In this document: piece after piece, positions 1-5,663 of the stretch
How positions within the stretch are numbered: the stretch's first letter is position 1
Layout: each line of letters opens with the position of its first letter
Source: Desulfobacterales bacterium
GTDB taxonomy: Bacteria > Desulfobacterota > Desulfobacteria > Desulfobacterales > JAFDCJ01
NCBI GenBank assembly: GCA_020345785.1
Contig: CP070771.1
Location: forward strand, 4,804,929-4,812,934
Length of the DNA stretch: 8,006 bases
Direction of reading: 5' to 3'
Position numbers and translations under genes: made by a program
Notes under the pieces: generated by a model
The model's input: the letters and a program-made list of their open reading frames with translations, nothing else
The model's database searches: none
What the model was told of the DNA's origin: nothing

Positions 1-1539
1 GCGAGTACCGGGGGATCGATCCAGGGCGATCTTAACCTGACCGGAACCTGGAAGCGTCCGGTCGGTACGCTTCATCTGGATATCCGCGATCTGAAAAGAC
101 CGGCGGACATTCGACCGCTGCCCCCGGGGCCATACACCATCGCAGGTGATGTGAGAATCGACGGCGACTTGGTGACGCTGGAGTCGCTGGAGGCCCACTC
201 CTCGGGCTGGAAAATTCTGGCCAAAGGCCAGTGGCGCGGCGCACCGATGCCGGCGCATTTGATCAGCTCTGATGGACGCAAGCTGACCGGGCAGGTGAAT
301 ATTGCCGGATCCCTGGTGGTATCAGACCTAAGCTGGGTTGCCCGGGAGGTTGACGGCGTGCGCCGATTGACGGGCCGACTCGAGGCGCAGGGAGCCCTGC
401 AAGGACCCATAACTGCACCGAGTGCGGATGCGGTCATCAAGTTATCCGATGCCGAGTTTGCACCTGACGCCGACATGCCCTCCTTGCAGGAATTGAACCT
501 GGAGGCCGCGGTCACGCCGCAGGCGGTGAACGTCCGCTCGCTGATCGGAAAACTGGGGGGCGCGCCTTTCGAACTGACGGGGAAATGGATGCTGGGGACG
601 GGAACCGAGTCCGCGGCCGATTTAAGACTTCGTGGCGAAAACATCCTTGTGTATCGCCACGAAAGTTTGAGGCTGCGGGCAGATACCGACCTGACTTTGA
701 AAGGGCCGCTGTCCCGCTTGGAGCTGGCCGGCGAGGTTGCCGTCACCGATGGGCGCTTCTCAAAGAATTTCGGTGTCATCGAGGGGTTTGCAGCGGCCGG
801 AAAACCCGTTAACGGAGGAGGTTTTCGGCTGTTTTCCATTCGCAATCCGCCCCTGCGGGACATGATTTTTAACATCCGCATAACCGCCAAGCAGCCGTTT
901 TACGTTCGCAACAATCTGATTAGAGGCTCTGTTCGCCCGGATCTTTTGCTGACCGGAACCGGCGAGATTCCGCTGCTGATCGGCAAGGTATACGTCGAAT
1001 CCACCCGCCTTTATCTGCCGGCCGGCCGCATGCAGCTGGAAACCGGTCTTGTGCGTTTTGACGAGGCGGACCCGGATCGTCCTACTCTTGACTTGATCGG
1101 AACTTCGACGATGCTCGGCTACGACATCACCGCAGTCGTCGACGGGCCGTATGATGAGCCGGTCATCACACTGTCCTCGATTCCGCCGCTGCCCAACGAT
1201 GAGCTGCTTTTGCTTCTGCTGACCGGACAGCCGCCGAAGAGCAGCTCCGCCCGGTCGGACTCAACCCGCCAGGGTTTGAATGTCGCCGTCTTTCTCGGGC
1301 GGGATTTGATCGGTCGCTTGTTCGGCAGCGATTCGGACGAAGCCTTGGAATCCATCATCGATCGATTCGAGGTCGAGGTTGGAAGGGGCATTAGCCGGCA
1401 GGGGGAGGCCACGATAAATTCCCAGTTTCGAGTTGCCGATGACGTCCTGGTGGATGGAGACAGCTTGTATCTTACCGGGGAGCGGGATTATTTCGATTAT
1501 TACAACGGAGGCGTCAGACTTGTTTTTCGCTTTAAGTAA
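1..1539 (+). CDS. tamB: TamB-like translocation/assembly protein, C-terminal 512 residues (5' end outside window)
   Basis: The frame is open from base 1 to the TAA at 1537-1539, so this is the 3' part of a larger gene; TamB proteins usually exceed 1,000 residues. The protein is a run of alternating polar and hydrophobic beta segments. Near visible residues 391-408 lies a proline-rich turn, SSIPPLPNDE, followed by a leucine run ending LLTGQPP, which matches the conserved turn of the TamB/DUF490 C-terminal domain. The sequence ends in an aromatic beta strand (GGVRLVFRFK). Known family role: an inner-membrane-anchored protein spans the periplasm as a hydrophobic beta groove. It works with an Omp85 partner in outer-membrane protein assembly and phospholipid transport. 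The Omp85 gene directly downstream, overlapping by 20 bp, supports this. Family assignment is strong; cargo is unknown. The N-terminal anchor is not visible. Confidence 0.9.
   Translation, partial: ASTGGSIQGDLNLTGTWKRPVGTLHLDIRDLKRPADIRPLPPGPYTIAGDVRIDGDLVTLESLEAHSSGWKILAKGQWRGAPMPAHLISSDGRKLTGQVNIAGSLVVSDLSWVAREVDGVRRLTGRLEAQGALQGPITAPSADAVIKLSDAEFAPDADMPSLQELNLEAAVTPQAVNVRSLIGKLGGAPFELTGKWMLGTGTESAADLRLRGENILVYRHESLRLRADTDLTLKGPLSRLELAGEVAVTDGRFSKNFGVIEGFAAAGKPVNGGGFRLFSIRNPPLRDMIFNIRITAKQPFYVRNNLIRGSVRPDLLLTGTGEIPLLIGKVYVESTRLYLPAGRMQLETGLVRFDEADPDRPTLDLIGTSTMLGYDITAVVDGPYDEPVITLSSIPPLPNDELLLLLLTGQPPKSSSARSDSTRQGLNVAVFLGRDLIGRLFGSDSDEALESIIDRFEVEVGRGISRQGEATINSQFRVADDVLVDGDSLYLTGERDYFDYYNGGVRLVFRFK
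1507..1511 (+). promoter_or_regulatory. Shine-Dalgarno site GGAGG for tamA, inside tamB
   Basis: GGAGG lies 8 bases before the TTG at 1520 and within the last codons of tamB. No comparably placed site was noticed for the ATG codons at 1433 and 1598. It therefore decides the tamA start and suggests translational coupling to tamB. Confidence 0.7.
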
Positions 1540-3688
1540 GCAGGCGATTGCGCCGTTGTTCCTCCGCAGCCGCCGCCGGCTCCTATTGCTTTGCTTTATG
1601 GCGGGGGCTTTGAACCTATGGTTGCTGCCCCGTGCTGCGGCTGAAGTCGAATTGGAAACCAAAAACGCGGCCACTTATAAAATCATTTTTCAGGGCAATG
1701 CGGCGATGAGCGAGGCGGCGCTGCGCCGGGATGCCGCCGCGGAACTCGAGGCCTTCGACAAGGAGGGGCACCGGCCGGCGGATATCGATGATGCCGCTTT
1801 TCAAATGCAGATCGCCTATCGTAAAGCCGGTTATGCCTTCGCCACTGTTGACTATCAAATCGAAAAAACACAGGAAATGACGACGGTCACCTTTGTTATT
1901 TCGGAGGGTCCCCGGGTCATTGTCCGCGATATTATCCTGGTCGGCAACAAGGCCTTTGATGATGATGTTTTAAAGGCATACTTTGAAAAGGATCGCGTCG
2001 GTTTTCTCCACCGGAGTGAACTTGTATTCGTGCGCTCGGATGTGGAGTCGGCGGTGGAAGAGATTCGTCGGCACTATATCACACACGGATACCTGGACGC
2101 CGTGGTTGAGCCGCCGGAGCTGCAATTCAGCGCAGACCGCAGTCAGGTGGATGTAGCGATTACCATTACCGAAGGTGTGCAGTACACGGTTCACCGGATA
2201 AACTTCCGTGGTGATGTGCTTTCGGATGTGCAAAGTGACCTGGATAAAATACGGCGGGAGCTGATCGGCCAACCGTATTTCAACCGACGCAGGCTGCTTT
2301 TGAAAACCGGCATTTTAGAAATTTACGGCAATTATGGCTATCCTGATGCGGTGGTTGAAATAGACCGCCAATCGACTGGTGAACCCGGCCAGGTCGTGCT
2401 GGACGCAACCATAAACAGCGGCCGGCAGATTACGATTGCCGCCATCGAAATACGGGGACATCAGCGAACCCGTCCCGATTTCATCCGCAACCGCATCCGG
2501 CTGAAACCCGGTGACCGTTACAATCTGGCGTTGCAGAAGCAAAGCTTCCGGGATCTATATCGGACCGGGATTTTTTCGAAAGTCGACTTCGAGCTATCAA
2601 AGACCGAAGACCCCGCCAAACGCGTGCTGGTCGTCGTGGTGGAAGAGACAAAAGGCAAGGAGCTTTTCTTTGAGCCGGGCTGGGGATCATATGAAAAACT
2701 GAGGCTGCGCGTGGGGTTTCAGGAAAAAAACCTGTTTGGAACCGGCCGCATATTTCGGACCCAGGCCACGGGGTCCATCAAAGCTCGGACCCTGGGGAGC
2801 AACGTGTCGGACCCGTTTTTTTTAAACACCGACATCAAGGCCGACCTGACTGCTTTTTATAATCATCGCCAAGAGCCTTCGTTTACCCGCGAAGACATCG
2901 GTATGTCTTTTGGCTTGAGCAAATATTTGACTGAAAACTTACTGTCCTCCGGCGAATACATGATCCGGAGCACCGACCTTACCAACGTCGATAAATTTGA
3001 AGAGCAGTCGGAGGGCACCTACAATTTTGCCAGCCTCAAGGGACAGGTTAACTATGATACCCGCAACGATATTTTTTTCCCGACCACCGGCCAGCGTATT
3101 TTTGTTTCGGCTGAGCAGGCAAGCGGGTTTCTAGGCAGCGACCTTAATCTCACGCGCCTGACTGGAGGGGGGCGGATGTTCTTCCGCCTGGCTCAAAATA
3201 CCGTTCTGGGCGCGCGTTATACGGGCGGTTTTCTCATACCGGGGCGGGGTGAGGTCACCCTGCCGTTGTCTGAAAGATTTTTCAACGGCGGCGAAAACAC
3301 GGTGCGCAGTTTCAAGGAGTCGGAGCTGGGTCCCAAAGACCCGTCCGGCGACCCTGTCGGCGGGTACGGATTCAATGTGATCAACCTTGAACTGCGGCAG
3401 CGTTTGATCGGCAATCTCATCGGTTCGGTATTTTTTGACTACGGCAACATTGCGCCCAACCGATCCCGGGAAGAGGAAGGCAAGCCTCGCTATGACAGCC
3501 GCTCCGATGTCATCTCCGATACGCGCGATGATTTTTTCAAGGACTTTCGTCCCGCCGTTGGGTTTGGTCTGCAATATCTATTGCCGGTCGGGCCGGCGCG
3601 GTTCGATTTTGCTTTCAATCCCGATCATAAATCGGAACGCGATGAGGATTTTTTTGTATTTCACTTTAGCGTCGGCACCGCATTTTAA
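1520..3688 (+). CDS. tamA: Omp85/BamA-family outer-membrane protein, TamA-like, four apparent POTRA domains
   Basis: The TTG at 1520 gives 722 residues and a good signal peptide: basic RSRRR (16-20), a Leu-rich core, and cleavage likely after A39-A40-A41. Four periplasmic POTRA repeats can be read, each opening with a beta strand ending in G-N, G-D or G-H: about residues 52-131, 132-220, 221-302 and 303-378. A 16-strand-type barrel follows from about 390. The loop-6 segment FFNGGENTVRSF (587-598) matches the Omp85 VRGF/Y signature except that Ser replaces Gly. FFDYGN (638-643) and the terminal Phe (FHFSVGTAF) are typical barrel features. The known role is insertion of proteins into the outer membrane with TamB, whose gene overlaps it by 20 bp. 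A true BamA is less likely because tamB is adjacent. E. coli TamA has three POTRA domains and BamA five, so four is intermediate. Confidence 0.88.
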   Translation: MFFALSKQAIAPLFLRSRRRLLLLCFMAGALNLWLLPRAAAEVELETKNAATYKIIFQGNAAMSEAALRRDAAAELEAFDKEGHRPADIDDAAFQMQIAYRKAGYAFATVDYQIEKTQEMTTVTFVISEGPRVIVRDIILVGNKAFDDDVLKAYFEKDRVGFLHRSELVFVRSDVESAVEEIRRHYITHGYLDAVVEPPELQFSADRSQVDVAITITEGVQYTVHRINFRGDVLSDVQSDLDKIRRELIGQPYFNRRRLLLKTGILEIYGNYGYPDAVVEIDRQSTGEPGQVVLDATINSGRQITIAAIEIRGHQRTRPDFIRNRIRLKPGDRYNLALQKQSFRDLYRTGIFSKVDFELSKTEDPAKRVLVVVVEETKGKELFFEPGWGSYEKLRLRVGFQEKNLFGTGRIFRTQATGSIKARTLGSNVSDPFFLNTDIKADLTAFYNHRQEPSFTREDIGMSFGLSKYLTENLLSSGEYMIRSTDLTNVDKFEEQSEGTYNFASLKGQVNYDTRNDIFFPTTGQRIFVSAEQASGFLGSDLNLTRLTGGGRMFFRLAQNTVLGARYTGGFLIPGRGEVTLPLSERFFNGGENTVRSFKESELGPKDPSGDPVGGYGFNVINLELRQRLIGNLIGSVFFDYGNIAPNRSREEEGKPRYDSRSDVISDTRDDFFKDFRPAVGFGLQYLLPVGPARFDFAFNPDHKSERDEDFFVFHFSVGTAF

Positions 3689-3695
3689 TTAGTTT

Positions 3696-3842
3696 ATGCT
3701 GCGCATTTTGTTTTACGCTGGGCCGCTTTTACTTGCGACGGTTTTTGAATCGGCGATATTGTGCTGGTACTCGCTGTACGATAAAATCAGGATATTATCC
3801 CTGAAAAGAATGGATGATGAAAAAATATTCAAAAAACCTTGA
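3696..3842 (+). CDS. Possible 48-residue small membrane protein
   Basis: An ATG 7 bases after the tamA stop opens 48 codons ending in TGA at 3840-3842. The product begins MLRILFYAGPLLLATVFES, goes on through ILCWYSLYDKIR, and ends with a charged tail (KRMDDEKIFKKP). This is the pattern of a single membrane helix with a cytoplasmic basic tail. Position suggests a third cistron coupled to tamA. Against it, no Shine-Dalgarno site is visible, an in-frame TAG lies just upstream at 3690-3692, and 48 open codons can occur by chance. The stop overlaps the -35 box of the hup promoter. No family is recognised. Confidence 0.35.
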   Translation: MLRILFYAGPLLLATVFESAILCWYSLYDKIRILSLKRMDDEKIFKKP

Positions 3843-3867
3843 CACACTATATATTGTATAATATCGG
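3839..3867 (+). promoter_or_regulatory. Probable hup promoter with perfect -35 but ambiguous -10
   Basis: A consensus TTGACA (3839-3844) is followed by an AT-rich stretch. A perfect TATAAT (3857-3862) lies only 12 bp downstream, which is too close for a normal sigma-70 promoter. At the usual 17 bp the hexamer is the poor TATCGG (3862-3867); TAATAT (3859-3864) lies at 14 bp. TATT and AATA around the GTAT core form a weak inverted repeat. Transcription probably starts near 3870, leaving a leader of about 110 bases before HU. Confidence 0.55.
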
Positions 3868-3882
3868 GGAAGAAACACAATA

Positions 3883-3892
3883 AAAGGCCTTT
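3883..3892. repeat. 10-bp palindrome AAAGGCCTTT in the hup leader
   Basis: A perfect palindrome lies just downstream of the presumed transcription start. The flanks CACAA and TTGTG extend it imperfectly. It could be an operator or chance; only the symmetry is seen. Confidence 0.3.
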
Positions 3893-3983
3893 GTGATACC
3901 TGAATTTTGAACGTAAATCTCATCTACAACGCCGGACGTGCCAAGGCAAATCCAAAAATCAAAATTGATGAAAGGAGAAAAGA

Positions 3984-4253
3984 ATGAATAAAGGCGATTT
4001 AGTCAACGAAGTGGCCAAAGTGGTCGGCACCAAGAAAGAAGCTCAGTCTGCGGTGGATTGTATATTTTCATCGATCACCTCGGCATTGAAAAAGGGGGAT
4101 GCGGTGACCCTGGTTGGCTTTGGGACCTTCAAAGTGACGAAAAGAAAGGCCAGAAAAGGGCGCAACCCGCAAACCGGCGAGGAGATCAAAATTAAAGCAT
4201 CAAAAGCTCCAAAATTCACTGCCGGTAAAGCATTAAAAGAGGCCGTTAAATAG
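3984..4253 (+). CDS. hup: HU-family DNA-binding nucleoid protein
   Basis: This 89-residue protein matches the length and sequence of HU. It is a small basic dimer that bends DNA and compacts the nucleoid. The N-terminal helical dimerisation part (1-40) is followed by the signature VGFGTFKV (44-51). The DNA-wrapping arm carries RNPQTG (60-65), with P62 the proline that intercalates between base pairs. The C-terminal helix reads TAGKALKEAVK. IHF subunits are related, but the sequence through the arm is HU-like. AAGGAG at 3972-3977 sits 6 bases before the ATG. The gene has its own promoter-like region and a probable terminator at 4375-4465, so it is likely monocistronic. It converges with the kinase gene beyond. 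Confidence 0.96.
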   Translation: MNKGDLVNEVAKVVGTKKEAQSAVDCIFSSITSALKKGDAVTLVGFGTFKVTKRKARKGRNPQTGEEIKIKASKAPKFTAGKALKEAVK

Positions 4254-4330
4254 ACATTCGTTCTAAGATTAAAAAGCTGGTCTTTCGGGCCGATTCAGTC
4301 TCGCCATCGGAGGCCACCATCGCATCCATT

Positions 4331-4374
4331 GGTCATCCTGAGGCAATCACCACCCCTGCGGGGTGAAGTCGAAG
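4331..4374. repeat. REP-like dispersed repeat remnant with hairpin
   Basis: The segment starts GGTCATCCTGAG and ends TGAAGTCGAAG. These are the two halves of a GTCATCCTGAG...GAAGTCGAAG motif common in intergenic DNA of many bacteria. Here they are split by a CACCCC-tgc-GGGGTG hairpin (4351-4365). Assignment to a repeat family rests on recognising the motif; only one copy is in the window. Confidence 0.45.
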
Positions 4375-4465
4375 CCTGGCCCTCTCTCCGGGTTGCAAAC
4401 CCTGCCCTGCGGGGCGTAGTCCCCGACGGGACGGCGTCGGGCCGGAAGCGGGGCCAGGATTTTTT
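4375..4465 (+). terminator. Probable hup terminator: branched GC-rich hairpin followed by T6
   Basis: CCTGGCCC (4375-4382) pairs perfectly with GGGCCAGG (4451-4458), directly followed by A and six T (4460-4465). Inside is a second perfect stem, CCCGACG (4422-4428) with CGTCGGG (4435-4441), and a weaker GCCC/GGGC stem (4404-4407/4412-4415). The layout fits an intrinsic terminator for hup, though the loop is long and the distance from the stop is over 120 bases. The GC-rich stems may instead belong to the adjacent repeat element. Confidence 0.45.
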
Positions 4466-4494
4466 ACTTTATTCCCCATAAACCGGAAGATGTC

Positions 4495-5433
4495 TCACGT
4501 GCCACCAACCGTGGCACGAATGACTTTATAGCCCTCCTTTTCCATTGCTGAAGCGACTTTTTCCTGCAGCTCTCTGCCGGGAGTCAGGGCGTTCATGTAG
4601 CCGCCACGGCCGCCGCCGGTGACCTTGGCGCCTAGCGCGCCCATTTCAAGGGCCTTGTTGCACAGGTAGACCAGGGTTTCATGGGACAGATCCATGTCGA
4701 TCAGAATTTCATGATTGGCCGTCATGATCGCTCCAACTTTCGGCAAATCATAATCTTCCAGGGCTTTTTTCATTGTAAACGCCTGCTCTGTGATGGTTTG
4801 AAGACGTTCTTTAAACAGCCCGGGATCCTTCTGCTCTTGTGCTTCGACATGGGCATCCAGTTTTGAGGTGTCGGCCGTCACGCCGCTGTTGCCGAGTACA
4901 ACTTCGATGGGTTTCTTCAAGCGAATGCGCTGCCAGGTTTTTTCACCATTTTTAATGTGGTAAAGAAGCAAACCGCCGTAGGTCGAAGCGGTGTTGTCTA
5001 CGCCGCTGGGCGTGCCGTGGTAGGCGAACTCGCCCTCCCAGCCGAAATGATTGATCTCATCGATGGAAAGCCCGAGGTTGAATTCGTCATTCAGCGCGCG
5101 GGCCAGTGAAACGCAGTGCGCGGCGCTGGCACCGACTCCTGATCCAGCCAATAGCGATCCGCCAAAGGTGATTTTAATGGGATTCTTTTTGACGTCGATT
5201 TGCATGACCTCCAGCATGTGGTTGATGGAATCGACCTGCTGGTGTTCTTTTTTCTTTTTGTAGCCCGGCACTTCAATGCGGTTGTCTTCCAGCACCCAAC
5301 CATCGCCTTTAGCCAGCCGTTCCACGATACATTCGGTCTCAAAGGGAATGGATGACACAATCGCCGGCACTTCCTTTATTACAAACTGATCCCCGATGAG
5401 GATTGTCTTGCCATACGCGGTTCCTTTACCCAT
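4495..5433 (-). CDS. mvk: GHMP kinase, mevalonate kinase type
   Basis: The 312-residue protein has the GHMP kinase motifs in order. The N-terminal segment is YGKTILIGDQFVIKEVPAI (7-25). The phosphate loop GSGVGASAA (97-105) stands for the family GLGSSAA. E135 precedes HGTPSGVDN (139-147), the mevalonate-kinase-like segment with catalytic Asp at D146. A C-terminal VTGGGRGG (271-278) stands for the usual LTGAGGGG. Mevalonate kinase phosphorylates mevalonate with ATP in isoprenoid synthesis and is cytoplasmic. No other mevalonate-pathway gene is in the window, so the substrate is less certain than the fold. Oddities are GDQF where mevalonate kinases have GEHA, and Arg in the last glycine loop. 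AAAGGA (5441-5446) lies 7 bases before the ATG. A related GHMP sugar kinase is the alternative. Confidence 0.82.
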   Translation of the reverse strand: MGKGTAYGKTILIGDQFVIKEVPAIVSSIPFETECIVERLAKGDGWVLEDNRIEVPGYKKKKEHQQVDSINHMLEVMQIDVKKNPIKITFGGSLLAGSGVGASAAHCVSLARALNDEFNLGLSIDEINHFGWEGEFAYHGTPSGVDNTASTYGGLLLYHIKNGEKTWQRIRLKKPIEVVLGNSGVTADTSKLDAHVEAQEQKDPGLFKERLQTITEQAFTMKKALEDYDLPKVGAIMTANHEILIDMDLSHETLVYLCNKALEMGALGAKVTGGGRGGYMNALTPGRELQEKVASAMEKEGYKVIRATVGGT

Positions 5434-5452
5434 GATTTTATCCTTTGTTTTG

Positions 5453-5524
5453 GTTGATTAAGTTGATTGAGTTGATTAAGTTAATTGAGTTGATAAAGTT
5501 GATTAGGTCGACCGAATTGATTAA
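5453..5524. repeat. Tandem array of eight 9-bp units, consensus GTTGATTRA
   Basis: Units start at 5453, 5462, 5471, 5480, 5489, 5498, 5507 and 5516. The first three are GTTGATTAA, GTTGATTGA and GTTGATTAA; later copies diverge, for example GTCGACCGA. The array begins about 20 bp upstream of the mevalonate kinase start. Because 9 is divisible by 3, it reads as repeated Ile-Asn or Leu-Ile triplets in some frames, which creates spurious ORFs on both strands. Confidence 0.85.
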
Positions 5525-5613
5525 TATGACTGCTTTGATTGATTTTGGCTGTTCCAAGGCATTAATTCGGGCTTGGTCACCGTGCCGACTTGAAAAAAAA
5601 TACAATGAAACAG
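5525..5613. other. Unique spacer between two facing repeat arrays
   Basis: About 90 bp with no credible gene. It holds a weak CCAAG/CTTGG inverted repeat (5554-5558/5572-5576) and a run of eight A (5593-5600), which is T8 on the minus strand but lacks a GC-rich stem in front. No clear promoter for the kinase gene is visible. Confidence 0.4.
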
Positions 5614-5663
5614 TAATTAACCTATTCAACTAATCAACCAGTCAACCAATCAACCTAGTCAAC
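5614..5663. repeat. Array of six 8-9-bp units, inverted relative to the array at 5453
   Basis: Read on the minus strand the units are GTTGACTAG, GTTGATTG, GTTGACTG, GTTGATTA, GTTGAATAG and GTTAATTA. They match the GTTGATT core of the left array but in opposite orientation and with mixed 8- and 9-base spacing. The array runs into the downstream end of the DHH gene: its last codons (Val, Asp) and TAG stop are one repeat unit. Confidence 0.8.

Noticed and set aside
72..890. 272-codon open frame on the minus strand
   Set aside because: It lies antisense to tamB, which shows clear family motifs; the composition is Ser/Pro/Arg-rich shadow coding with no recognisable domain.
1433..1519. 29 additional codons upstream of the chosen tamA start
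   Set aside because: No ribosome site serves the ATG at 1433, and the residues do not look like a signal peptide; TTG at 1520 has both.
3131..3574. 147-codon minus-strand frame within tamA
   Set aside because: It is antisense to the conserved barrel region and has no domain or ribosome site support.
5438..5633. Open frames on both strands rich in Ile, Leu and Asn
   Set aside because: They are translations of the 9-bp tandem array, which is open in several frames because the period is a multiple of three.
5453..5663. CRISPR array
   Set aside because: Units are 8-9 bp in direct tandem without spacers, and there are no cas genes.
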